Below, piece by piece: positions 24,864-33,800 of a stretch of DNA of 64,000 bases. Each line of letters starts with the position of its first letter. Position 1 is the first letter of the stretch. The notes beneath the pieces are model-generated. The model was not told where the DNA came from, ran no database searches, and saw only the letters and a list, made by a program, of their open reading frames with translations. A program made the position numbers and the translations under genes. Source of the stretch: FEN-1191 sp036490715 (GTDB lineage: Bacteria > Pseudomonadota > Gammaproteobacteria > Steroidobacterales > Steroidobacteraceae); NCBI GenBank assembly GCA_036490715.1, contig DASXDL010000042.1, positions 1 to 64,000 on the forward strand. Direction: 5' to 3'.

Positions 24864-25309
24864 TCCGTGCGACCTTCACCTCGCAACCAGCGTTCCAGAA
24901 TGATAGCGGCTGCCGCGCCGTCGATGTCGGCAGCTTGCACCCGCCGCCGGCGCTGGCCGGCGGCGCGCTGCTGTTTGAGCCGCTCGACCGCCTCGATCGA
25001 ACTGGCGAATTCATCGGTGCGCTGCACCGGGCGGTGGGCGCGTGCGGCCAGCTCGGCGGCAAAGCGGTCGGTGTGCGCACTCAAGGCGGAAGGCGCGCCG
25101 TCGGCGTGCCGCGGGCTGCCAACGACCAGCACGTCGGGTCGAAGCTCCTGCAGCAGCCGATCGATGGCGGCCCAGTCGATGCCGCGGTCGGTGACCGGGA
25201 TGGCGCCGCGCGGGGCGGCGGTGGAGCTGACGGTGTCGCCGCTGGCGATACCAATGCGACGCAGGCCGAAGTCGAATGCCAGTACGAGCTGGGCGCGCGC
25301 CTCAGGCAT
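24860..25309 (-). CDS. ruvX: RuvX/YqgF family Holliday-junction resolvase-like protein
   Basis: RNase H-fold protein of 149 residues: LAFDFGLRRIGIASGD, VVGSPRHADGAPS, TDEFASSIEAVE and DIDGAAAAIILERWL are the four conserved blocks with acidic active-site residues. The family acts in pre-16S rRNA 5' processing and/or recombination. It overlaps yqgE by 8 bases and pyrB by 4, as part of a tight minus-strand unit. Confidence 0.93.
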   Translation of the reverse strand: MPEARAQLVLAFDFGLRRIGIASGDTVSSTAAPRGAIPVTDRGIDWAAIDRLLQELRPDVLVVGSPRHADGAPSALSAHTDRFAAELAARAHRPVQRTDEFASSIEAVERLKQQRAAGQRRRRVQAADIDGAAAAIILERWLRGEGRTE

Positions 25310-25865
25310 GACCCGCGGTGAAACTCACGCGCGAGCTGTCCACGCCGATCAGCTGCCAGGCAGCCTGCCAGCGGTCTTCAAACGGCAGTTCGAACACGAT
25401 GCGCTCGTCCAGCGGCAGGCTGAGCCAGGCGTTGTCGAGCATCTCGCGCTCGAGCTGGCCGGCATCCCAGCCGGCGTAGCCCAGGGCCACGAACGCGCCC
25501 TGCGGACCTTCGCCCCGGGCGATCGCCGCCAGCACGTCGCGCGAGGTGGTCACTTGGACATTGTCGGAAATGCGGTGGGTGGAATCCCAGGAGCCGCCCG
25601 GGCGGTGCAACACAAAGCCGCGGTCGGTGTGGACCGGGCCGCCCCGCAGCACCGGCTGCTCGCTGATGCGGATGTCGGAGGGCTCGAGCTTCATCTGCGC
25701 CATGACGTCGCCGAGCTTCATGCCCATGGGCTTGTTCAGAACGATTCCAAGAGCGCCGCGGTCGCTGTGCTCGCACACCAGCGCGACCGTCTGGGCGAAG
25801 TTACCATCCGCGAGGGAGGGCATCGCGATCAGGAGGTGATTGGCCAATGACCCGTTAGTGCCCAT
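25302..25865 (-). CDS. yqgE: YqgE/AlgH family protein (UPF0301)
   Basis: Cytosolic protein of 187 residues, with LANHLLIAMPSLADGNFAQTVALVCEHSDRGALGIVLNKPM as the family N-terminus, then GGPVHTDRGFVLH and ALGYAGWDAGQLEREML. In Pseudomonas the homologue AlgH affects alginate regulation; the biochemical role is unknown. The ATG at 25865 sets the family start; it has no ribosome site and lies 7 bases after a -10 element, suggesting a leaderless transcript. Upstream in-frame codons add nothing conserved. Confidence 0.93.
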   Translation of the reverse strand: MGTNGSLANHLLIAMPSLADGNFAQTVALVCEHSDRGALGIVLNKPMGMKLGDVMAQMKLEPSDIRISEQPVLRGGPVHTDRGFVLHRPGGSWDSTHRISDNVQVTTSRDVLAAIARGEGPQGAFVALGYAGWDAGQLEREMLDNAWLSLPLDERIVFELPFEDRWQAAWQLIGVDSSRVSFTAGHA

Positions 25866-25872
25866 GCAAGCC

Positions 25873-25901
25873 AGTATGCGGGCGGCACCGCCCTGTCTCA
25901 A
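25873..25901 (-). promoter_or_regulatory. promoter of yqgE giving a leaderless transcript
   Basis: On the minus strand TTGAGA (25896-25901), a 17-base spacer and CATACT (25873-25878) form a good sigma-70 promoter. The -10 ends 7 bases before the yqgE ATG, so RNA would begin at or next to the start codon. It would drive yqgE-ruvX-pyrB-pyrK. Confidence 0.6.
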
Positions 25902-26833
25902 GGTCTCGATGGCGTATCTGACGAAACGGTCACAGCCCCAGACTGCAGCGCTCCGGCAACGAAATCCCATTGATATGCAAAGCGCAATTGCGAGTAGCTG
26001 GCGGCGACATCGGCCGGAAACGGCTCGAAGGGACTGGCCAGCTTCAGGATGGTGAGGGCGGCCTGATCGAGCGCGCCGGAACCGCTGCTGCGGCGCACTG
26101 TCGCCTCCCGCAGGCGGCCGTTGGCGGCGATGTCGACCTCCACCACCGGGCTGCCCGACAGGCCGGCGTTGCGCACCGCCGAGGGCAAATTAAGGTTGCC
26201 GACCCGCTCCACCTTGCGTTTCCAGGCCGCAAGGTACGGGGCCAGAGCGGAGGCGCGGGTATCGGGCGTCACCCAGTGCTCGGCATCGCTCTTGCCTCGC
26301 AGCAGCAGCTCCAGCTGCTCGCCCTGACCGCTGCGCGGGTCGCCCGGCAGGTCGCCGATCATCTCGGGCAACGGCTCGGACGACGCGCTTGATTGTTCCT
26401 CGCCCAGGTAGCGCACGTCGCTGCTCGAGCCGCTGCTGGCCAGCACCGGCTGCGCTCGGCTGGCTGCAGCGCTGTCGCTGCTGTCGCCCTGGCCGGCTTG
26501 TTGCTCTCGCTCGGGTGCGCCGCGGCTGGCCGGACTGGCCGCCGGCGCCGGCTGGTCGGTATTGCCGCTGCCCAGCTGGGTGCGCTGGGCCAGGTAGGTG
26601 GCGCGCTCGTTGGACTGTGCTTCCGGCACCTCGTTGGTGACCAGCAACACGTCGAGCTGCGGCGTCGCGCCGCCGCCGATGCCGCCGGCGGCGAACGTCA
26701 GGCCCAGGATCACGATCGCGTGCAGCAGCGCCGCCAGGAACAACATCGCGACCAGGCGCTCGCCTACCTGCGCGCGGCCTTCGCGCAGCGGCACGGAGAC
26801 GGGGCGAGGGCTGGGCTGCGACGCGGCGGTCAC
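25898..26833 (-). CDS. TonB-family energy transducer
   Basis: Inner-membrane protein of 311 residues that would couple proton-motive force to outer-membrane receptors. It has a cytosolic N-terminus, one membrane anchor at about 27-48 (ERLVAMLFLAALLHAIVILGL), a long Ser/Ala/Glu-rich periplasmic spacer (not the Pro/Lys-rich spacer of classical TonB), and a TonB C-terminal domain (NAGLSGSPVVEVDIAANGRLREATVRRSSGSGALDQAA region, about 220-290). It overlaps gshB by 4 bases. The BtuB-type receptor in this window is a possible client. Confidence 0.87.
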   Translation of the reverse strand: MTAASQPSPRPVSVPLREGRAQVGERLVAMLFLAALLHAIVILGLTFAAGGIGGGATPQLDVLLVTNEVPEAQSNERATYLAQRTQLGSGNTDQPAPAASPASRGAPEREQQAGQGDSSDSAAASRAQPVLASSGSSSDVRYLGEEQSSASSEPLPEMIGDLPGDPRSGQGEQLELLLRGKSDAEHWVTPDTRASALAPYLAAWKRKVERVGNLNLPSAVRNAGLSGSPVVEVDIAANGRLREATVRRSSGSGALDQAALTILKLASPFEPFPADVAASYSQLRFAYQWDFVAGALQSGAVTVSSDTPSRP

Positions 26834-27798
26834 CGGCTCGAGTATAGCCGCCGCTCGATCGCACTCATCAGCAGGCCGGCGATGTCGAGCTTGAATTGGC
26901 GATCCAGTTCACGAACGCCGGTGGGGCTGGTGACATTGATCTCGGTGACGAAGCCGCCGATCACGTCCAGGCCGGCAAACACGACGCCGGCTTCGCGCAG
27001 CGCCGGACCGATCTGCTGCGCCAGCCAGCGGTCGCGCTCGGTCAATGCGCGGCCCACCCCCACGGCACCGGCGGCGAGATTGCCGCGATGGTCCTCGGCC
27101 TGCGGAATCCGCGCCAGCGCGTACGGTACCGGCTCGCCGTCCACCAGCAGCACCCGCGCGTCGCCGCCGGTGACGATTTCGGGCAGATACTTTTGCACCA
27201 TGGCAAAGCGCGCACCGTTGCCGGTGATGGTCTCGAAAACCACGCGCGCGTTCTTATCGCCCGGAGCCACCACGAACACCGAGTAACCGCCCATGCCATG
27301 CAGCGGCTTGGCGACGATGCTGCCGTGGGTGCGGGCGAACTCCTCCATCTGCTGCAGGTCGCGCGTCACCAGTGTCGGTGCGCAGCATTGCGGAAACCAG
27401 GCGGTGTAGACCTTTTCGTTCATGTCACGCAGGCTGCGCGGCCGGTTGACCACCAGTGCGCCGGCCTGTTCGGCCCGTTCGAGGATGTAGGTCAGGTAGA
27501 TGAACTCGATGTCAAATGGCGGGTCCTTGCGCATCAGGATCACGTCGAAGGCGCTCAGCGGTTCGACCTTTTCGGCGCCGAACACATGCCAGCGCTGCGG
27601 GTTGGCTTCCACCGTGATGGCCCGCGCACGCCCTTCAGCCACGCCGTCGCGCAAGCGCAGATCCTGCGGCTCAAGGTAGCTGATCGCCCAGCCGCGCGAC
27701 TGCGCGGACAGCAGCAACGCCAGCGTCGTGTCCTTGGCGAACTTGACGTGCTCGATCGGATCCATGACCACGGCAAGGCGAACTTTGCTGCCCATCAT
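26830..27798 (-). CDS. gshB: glutathione synthetase
   Basis: Second step of glutathione synthesis, joining gamma-glutamylcysteine and glycine with ATP. It has 322 residues, full length. Conserved segments: MDPIEHVKFAKDTTLALLL, RKDPPFDIEFIYLTYILE, NRPRSLRDMNEKVY, KPLHGMGGYSVF in the ATP-grasp, and GLDVIGGFVTEINVTSPTGVRELD at the Mg site. Two adjacent ATGs exist, both near AAGGAG. It is the first gene of the gshB-tonB pair; the divergent neighbour is pilG, an order also seen in Pseudomonas. Confidence 0.95.
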   Translation of the reverse strand: MMGSKVRLAVVMDPIEHVKFAKDTTLALLLSAQSRGWAISYLEPQDLRLRDGVAEGRARAITVEANPQRWHVFGAEKVEPLSAFDVILMRKDPPFDIEFIYLTYILERAEQAGALVVNRPRSLRDMNEKVYTAWFPQCCAPTLVTRDLQQMEEFARTHGSIVAKPLHGMGGYSVFVVAPGDKNARVVFETITGNGARFAMVQKYLPEIVTGGDARVLLVDGEPVPYALARIPQAEDHRGNLAAGAVGVGRALTERDRWLAQQIGPALREAGVVFAGLDVIGGFVTEINVTSPTGVRELDRQFKLDIAGLLMSAIERRLYSSR

Positions 27799-28023
27799 TG
27801 CTCCTTATGCAGCCCGGTCGAAGCGCTCGTTTGTGCGCCAGACGAAATTCACGAGATTATGTTCTGGCAAGCGCGTCCGGGCTCTCAAAAACGTGACGGA
27901 GACGGCATAGCCGCAGGTGAGCCGATATGTTAAAACACGACGCTAATTGCGCGCACATCAGGGCTTCGGCTGCAACGATATTTTGACCCTGAAGTGTCCG
28001 GATCTTCCGGAGGTTTTCAAGCT

Positions 28024-28452
28024 ATGGCATCGACGGCTGAAGAGCGGACCGGACCGGCCTCGCCGACCGGCGGCTCTGCGCTCAAGGGTCTCAAGGTGCT
28101 GGTCATCGACGACAGCAAGACCATTCGACGCACCGCCGAGACGCTGCTGGCGAAGGAAGGCTGCGAGGTGTTCACCGCAGTCGACGGTTTCGATGCGCTC
28201 GCCAAGATCGCCGACCACCAGCCGGACATCGTGTTCGTCGACATCATGATGCCGCGACTGGATGGCTATCAGACCTGCGCACTGATCAAGCATAACAAGG
28301 TGTTCCGCGCCATTCCGGTGATCATGCTGTCGTCCAAGGACGGTCTGTTCGACCGCGCCCGCGGCCGCATTGTCGGTTCCGAGCACTATCTGACCAAGCC
28401 ATTCACCAAGGACGAGCTGCTGGGCGCGATCGAGTCGCATGTTGGGAGGTAA
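28024..28452 (+). CDS. pilG: twitching-motility response regulator PilG
   Basis: Single-domain CheY-like regulator of 142 residues that receives phosphate from ChpA and promotes pilus extension. The receiver has the acidic pair (VIDDSKT), phosphorylation aspartate in VFVDIMMPRLDG and KPF lysine. There is a disordered N-terminal stretch of about 25 residues. The ATG at 28024 follows CCGGAGG; an upstream GTG (27994) lacks a site. It is first gene of the pilus chemosensory operon. Confidence 0.93.
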   Translation: MASTAEERTGPASPTGGSALKGLKVLVIDDSKTIRRTAETLLAKEGCEVFTAVDGFDALAKIADHQPDIVFVDIMMPRLDGYQTCALIKHNKVFRAIPVIMLSSKDGLFDRARGRIVGSEHYLTKPFTKDELLGAIESHVGR

Positions 28453-28454
28453 TC

Positions 28455-28820
28455 ATGGCCTTGATCCTGATCGTGGATGATTCGCCCACCGAGGTGCACG
28501 TGATGCAGAAGGCGCTCGAGCGCCACGGCTTTCGCACCGCGGTCGCCGCCGACGGCGCCGAGGGCGTGCGGTTGGCGCGCCAGATGCGCCCCGATCTGAT
28601 CTTCATGGATATCGTCATGCCGGGCGTCAACGGTTACCAGGCGACGCGCACGCTGCTCAACGATCCCAGCACCAGTGCGATTCCAATCGTGATGGTCACG
28701 TCCAAGGGGCATGAAGCCGATCGCGTCTGGGGTCTGCGCCAGGGTGCGGTCGACTACTTGATCAAGCCGGTGTCGCCCGACCAGCTGGTCGAAATGGCGC
28801 AGGCGACTCTTGCCGCCTGA
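28455..28820 (+). CDS. pilH: response regulator PilH
   Basis: Second CheY-like receiver, 121 residues, thought to oppose PilG or act as a phosphate sink and to influence pilus retraction. DDSPTEVHVM, LIFMDIVMPGVNGY (phosphorylation Asp), MVTSKGHEADRVWGLRQGAVDYLIKP are intact. It starts 2 bases after pilG stop, with GGGAGG inside the end of pilG, and pilI begins 1 base after its stop. Confidence 0.93.
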   Translation: MALILIVDDSPTEVHVMQKALERHGFRTAVAADGAEGVRLARQMRPDLIFMDIVMPGVNGYQATRTLLNDPSTSAIPIVMVTSKGHEADRVWGLRQGAVDYLIKPVSPDQLVEMAQATLAA

Positions 28821-28821
28821 C

Positions 28822-29385
28822 ATGCAGGAGAGTGTAGCGCTCAGGAGTCTGCGCGATCGGCCATTCGAGCTCCTGGCAGAGCTCGATCGCCGGGGTCGCA
28901 GCGTGACCGCGAGCGCGGCCGCCGATGTTGAGAAAGTCGGCGAGTGGGTGGGAGTGGCGTTGCGTATGGCCGGCGAACTGTATCTGGTAGCACGCGAGGA
29001 GGCGCGGGAAGTGCTCGGCGTCCCGGCGCCGCTCACGCGCGTGCCCGGCGCCAAGAGCTGGATCCTCGGGCTCGCCAACGTGCGCGGCCAACTGCTGCCG
29101 ATCATCGACTTGCGCGCCTACCTGGGCAGTGGTCCGACCCCCAATGCGCGCACCTCGCGCGTCATCGTGGTCAATCACCGCGACATCCCGGCCGGGCTGG
29201 TGGTCGACGAGGTGCTTGGCTTCCGGCGCTTCGCCGATGCCGAATTCACCGCCGACGTGCCGCCCACCATCGTCCACTGCGAACGCTACGTTGCCGGCTC
29301 GTTCAAGCGCGGCAACGAGCAATGGCCGGTGCTCGGCCTGCGCGCGCTGCTGGAGGATCCGACCTTCGCCGAGGCGAGCGCGTGA
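28822..29385 (+). CDS. pilI: CheW-like adaptor PilI
   Basis: Adaptor of 187 residues linking the PilJ receptor to the ChpA kinase. It is a single CheW domain: MAGELYLVAREEAREVLG, ILGLANVRGQLLPIIDLRAYLG, RVIVVNHRDIPAGLVVDEVLGFRRF. The ATG at 28822 is chosen because it immediately follows the pilH stop; a TTG at 28810 is less likely. No ribosome site of its own, so translation probably couples to pilH. It overlaps pilJ by 4 bases. Confidence 0.92.
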   Translation: MQESVALRSLRDRPFELLAELDRRGRSVTASAAADVEKVGEWVGVALRMAGELYLVAREEAREVLGVPAPLTRVPGAKSWILGLANVRGQLLPIIDLRAYLGSGPTPNARTSRVIVVNHRDIPAGLVVDEVLGFRRFADAEFTADVPPTIVHCERYVAGSFKRGNEQWPVLGLRALLEDPTFAEASA

Positions 29386-30797
29386 ACGCGGCTGACAGCC
29401 ACAGCGCCCGGGTACGCACGCCGCAGCGCCTCGCGGTGCTGGCGGCACTGCTGGTGCTGTTGGCGGCGGTGGCGGGCATCGTGCTGCCGCACCTGCGGCT
29501 GACCGCGGGCATTGGCTTGCTGAGTCTGCTGCCGGCGCTGCTGGCACTGCTCGGGCTGGTGCCGATCCTGATGCTGTTCTCGCATCTGCGCCAGGCGGTC
29601 GAGATTGCCGCGCAGGCGCAGCGCATGGCTGAAATGCAGCGGCAGGAGACCGAGCGCAATCAGCAGGCGATCCTGCGGCTGCTGAACGAGATGACCAATC
29701 TGGCCGAGGGCGATCTGACGGTGCAGGCCACCGTGACCGAGGACATCACCGGCGCCATCGCCGACTCGGTCAATTATGCGGTCGAAGCGCTGCGCAAGCT
29801 GGTGATGACCATCAGTCAGTCGGGTATTCAGCTTGACGGCGCCGCGCGCCAGACCCAGGCGCTGGCCTCGCACCTGGCGCGCGCCAGCAGCGCCCAGTCC
29901 AAGCAGATCGGCTCGGCCACCGAGTCGATCGGCGCCATGGCGGCCTCGATCGAAGAGGTTTCAGGTAACGCCGAGCGCGGCGCCGATGTCGCGCGCCATT
30001 CGGTCGACGTGGCGCACAAGGGCGGCGACGCCGTGCGGCGCACGATCGACGGCATGAATACCATCCGCGAGACCATTCAGGAGACCAGCAAGCGCATCAA
30101 GCGCCTGGGCGAGAGCTCGCAGGAGATCGGCAACATCATCGAGCTGATCAGCGACATCGCCGAGCAGACCAACATCCTAGCGCTCAACGCCTCGATCCAG
30201 GCCTCGATGGCGGGCGAGGCCGGTCGCGGCTTTGCGGTGGTGGCCGATGAAGTGCAGCGCCTGGCCGAGCGTGCCGCCAACGCCACCAAGCAGATCGAGG
30301 TGCTGGTGCGCACGATTCAGACCGATACCAACGAGGCGGTGGTATCGATGGAGCGCAGCACCACCGACGTGGTCGGCGGCGCCTTGCTGGCGGAAAACGC
30401 CGGCGCCGCGCTGCAGGAGATCGAGCAGGTATCCAACCAGATTGCGAGCCTGGTGCAGAACATTTCCGCCAGCGCGCGCAGTCAGTCGACCGCGTCGCAG
30501 AACATGGCGCGCAACATGCAGGTGCTGCGTGAGATCAGCGCGCAGTCGGCCGATTCAACCAGCGCCACCTCGCACGCGATCGCCAAGCTGGCCGATCTGT
30601 CGGCCTCGCTGCGCAAGTCGATCACCGGCTTCCGTCTGCCGGGCAGCACCGAGCTGAGTGGCCGGCACCGCGCATTGCCGGACGCGGCCGCGACCGCGCC
30701 GCCAGCCAGGCCGACCGTGTCGGCACCGCCGCAGGCGGCGCCCAGCAGCGCGGCACCTTATCCAACGTCCAAGGTCAAGGTACTCGGCGGGTCCTGA
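29382..30797 (+). CDS. pilJ: short PilJ-type methyl-accepting chemotaxis protein
   Basis: Receptor of the pilus chemosensory system, 471 residues. There are two hydrophobic segments at about 17-35 and 42-66 with only a few residues between, then a HAMP-like stretch and a coiled-coil signalling domain with the hairpin tip (IIELISDIAEQTNILALNASIQASMAGEAGRGFAVVADEVQRLAERA region). PilJ proteins usually have around 680 residues with two periplasmic PilJ domains; here no periplasmic domain is present. The GTG overlaps the pilI stop (GTGA), which fixes the start. The C-terminal 50 residues are Pro/Ala-rich. The place in the operon makes the PilJ assignment firm. Confidence 0.9.
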   Translation: MNAADSHSARVRTPQRLAVLAALLVLLAAVAGIVLPHLRLTAGIGLLSLLPALLALLGLVPILMLFSHLRQAVEIAAQAQRMAEMQRQETERNQQAILRLLNEMTNLAEGDLTVQATVTEDITGAIADSVNYAVEALRKLVMTISQSGIQLDGAARQTQALASHLARASSAQSKQIGSATESIGAMAASIEEVSGNAERGADVARHSVDVAHKGGDAVRRTIDGMNTIRETIQETSKRIKRLGESSQEIGNIIELISDIAEQTNILALNASIQASMAGEAGRGFAVVADEVQRLAERAANATKQIEVLVRTIQTDTNEAVVSMERSTTDVVGGALLAENAGAALQEIEQVSNQIASLVQNISASARSQSTASQNMARNMQVLREISAQSADSTSATSHAIAKLADLSASLRKSITGFRLPGSTELSGRHRALPDAAATAPPARPTVSAPPQAAPSSAAPYPTSKVKVLGGS

Positions 30798-30830
30798 ACG
30801 ATCCGCGCGGGAGTGGGATGATTCATCGGC

Positions 30831-33800
30831 ATGACTGAGCTGGCCACGCAAACCCTGCATACGGTCGCGCGCGAGATTAGCGCCGCACTGACCGACGGGC
30901 GAGGCGCGCTCGAGGCGCATGTCGAGCAGCCGGGCAACATGGAGCTGCTGGAGCGCTGCCGCAACGACCTGCACCAGGTGCAGGGCGTGCTGCGCCTGCT
31001 GGAGATCTACGGTGCGGCGCTGCTGGCCGAGGAGATGGAGCACGTCACGCGCTACCTGATCAACCTCGGTACCGAACGCAAAAACCAGGACGAGGCGCTC
31101 GACGCGCTGATGCGCTCGATGGTGCAGCTGCCTGGCTACCTGGAGCGGGTGCTGGCCGGCGGCCGCGACCTGGCGCTGGTGCTGCTGCCGCTGCTGAACG
31201 ATCTGCGCGCGGTGCGCGGCAGTGCGCTGCTGTCCGAAGGCACGCTGCTGCTGCTGAACCTGAAGTCGGATCGGCAGGCACAGCCGGCCGCGCCGACGCC
31301 GGGCGAGCCGCCGCTGTCGGTCGGACAGTGGGCGCGACGGCTGCGGGCCCGATTCCAGACCGGGCTGATCGGCTGGATCCGCGGCGAGCGTCCGGAACAG
31401 AATCTGGAGATCATGGCTGCGGTGGCCACGCGCCTCGAGCAGGTCGCTTCGACCCAGCCGGTGTTCCAGCTGTGGTGGGTGGTCGGCGCGGTGATCGAGG
31501 CGCTGCGCGAGAACGGCGTCGACGGCAGCATTTCGGTCAAGCGGCTGCTGGGTCTGGCGGATCGCGAGATGCGGCGGCTGTTCGAGCATGGCGAGGCGCG
31601 CTACGCGCAGCATGCGCCGGTCGAGCTGCTCAATAACCTGCTGTATTACATTGCACGCGCCAACAGCGGCGGCCCGCGGGTGGCGGCGGTGCGCGCCTCA
31701 TTCCGCCTCAACGAGCTGCTGCCGGTCGATGAGTCGATCGAGCAGGAGCGCGAGAACCTGTCGGCGCCCTCGATCAAGCTGATGCATACCGTGGCTGCGG
31801 CGATCCGCGAGGATCTGGCCAAGGTCAAGGACGTGATGGACATTTACGTGCGGCGCGGCGGCGGCCAGACCGAAGAGCTGGTGCCGCAGGTGGCGCTGCT
31901 CAAGAAGATCGGCGACACGCTCGGCGTACTGGGCCTGGGTGGCCTGCGCGGGCGCGTGCAGGAAGCCACGGCCCGCCTCGAGAGCATCATCGCCGGCACC
32001 GAGACCGGCGGCGAGTCGGCACTGGTGCAGGTCGCGGCCGGGCTGATCAAGGTCGAGGATCACCTGGATGACGATCTGGTCGGGCTGATCCTGCCGCGCG
32101 ACAAGAGTGCGGCCGGCGATGGCGCTTCGGCCGATCAGGATTTCCAGCAGGTCCAGGGCGCGGTGCTGCGCGAATGCGTGGTCAATCTGGCCCGCATCAA
32201 GGAGTACGTGGCGCAAAATGTCAGCGGCACACTTGATGCCGCCGGCTTCGACAACTGGCCGGAGCTGATGCGGGGCATCAATGCCGGGCTGCTGATGCTC
32301 GGCAAGTCGCGTGCGGTCGAGATCGTCGAGGAGGTCACCGCGCACCTGAAGCGCGTGATGCAACCGGGCGGCACCAGTCTGTCGCCGGAATACCTCGACC
32401 GTCTGGCCGACGCCATCGTCAGTGTCGAGTACTACATCGAGACGCTGCAGGCCGGTCGCAGCGATCCGTGGTACATGCTCGACAATGCGCGCACCTGCCT
32501 GGACACGCTCAAGAAGGCGCCGGAGCGCGTACTGCCGACGGTGACGCCGGCGGCCACGACCGGCAGTTACGCCAAGACGCAGCTGATTGATCGGCCACCG
32601 CCCGGCGACACCACCGACATCCGCCTGCTCGAGCTGCCGCCGGCCGCCCCGCCGAGCGAGCCACCGGTACTGGCGGCCGCCAGCGCGCCGGCGGCCCATG
32701 CCGAGACGCTGCCGGACCCGGACCTGATCCAGCTGTTCGTCGAGGAAGCCAAAGAGGAGCTGGAGAAGATCCAGCAGCAGTTCCCGATCTGGGACCGCAA
32801 TCCGCTCGAGAGCGACGCGGTGCTGATCGTGCGGCGCTCGTTTCATACCCTCAAGGGCAGCGGCCGCATGGTCAATGCGCGCGCCATCAGCGAGTTTGCC
32901 TGGGCGATCGAGAACCTACTGAACCGCATCCTGGATGGAACGCTGCAGCGCTCCCCGGCGGTGTTGCAGACGCTGCGCGCGGCGGTGGGCGCGCTGCCGC
33001 AGCTGGTATCGGAACTCGAATCGGGCACCCAGGCGCGCACCGACCTGAGTGCGCTGGCGGCGCGCGCGCATGCGATCGCCAGCGGGCGCGAGGATGCCGT
33101 GGCCGCAACGCTCGAGATACCGGCCGCGCCGCCACCGCCGCCCGTCAGCGCGCCGGATGCGACGCCGGCCAGAGCTTTGCATGTGCCGCCATTGCCGCCG
33201 AGCGCGCCGCCGGCGGCGCTGAGCAGCAGTGCATACGCGTTCGCCGAGCCGCCGTCCGAGCCGGACACGGCGCTGCGCGAGATCTATGCCCGCGAGACCG
33301 CCAGCCATGTCGGCACCGTGCGTGCCTGGGTGGCGCGCGAGCGCCGCGTCGGCGGCCCGCATGTGCTGCCCGAAGAGGTCTACCGCGCCTGCCATACGCT
33401 GGTGGGCAGCTCCACCATGGCCGAGGCGCGCCACGGCATCCGTCTGGCCGATCCGATGAACCACTGGCTGCGCAAGTCGTTCGACAGCGGTGTGGGTCTG
33501 GACGATTCCGATCTGCTGCTGCTCGGTGACTGCATGACGGCGATGGAGGCGGTCGCCGGCCATCTCGATGAGGGCACCGGTTTCTTCGTCGTGCACGACA
33601 CGCTGCGCGGGCGTATCGCCCGCGCCGAACTGGACCTGGATCGGCGCATCGCCGAAGCCACCGAGCTCGCCGGGCGCAGCAGCGTCAGCCTGTCGATGCC
33701 GGCGCTGCGGGAAGAAGCCGCAGCCAGCGCCGCGGCCGAGCCGATTGCCGCGGCAGCGAGGTCGCAGCCGCCGACGCCACCGGAGCCGCAGCCCGCGCCA

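Noticed and set aside
24051..25850. A 599-codon open frame on the plus strand
   Set aside because: It is entirely antisense to pyrB, ruvX and yqgE, which have full-length family matches; the translation is Arg/Gln/His-rich with no recognisable domain.
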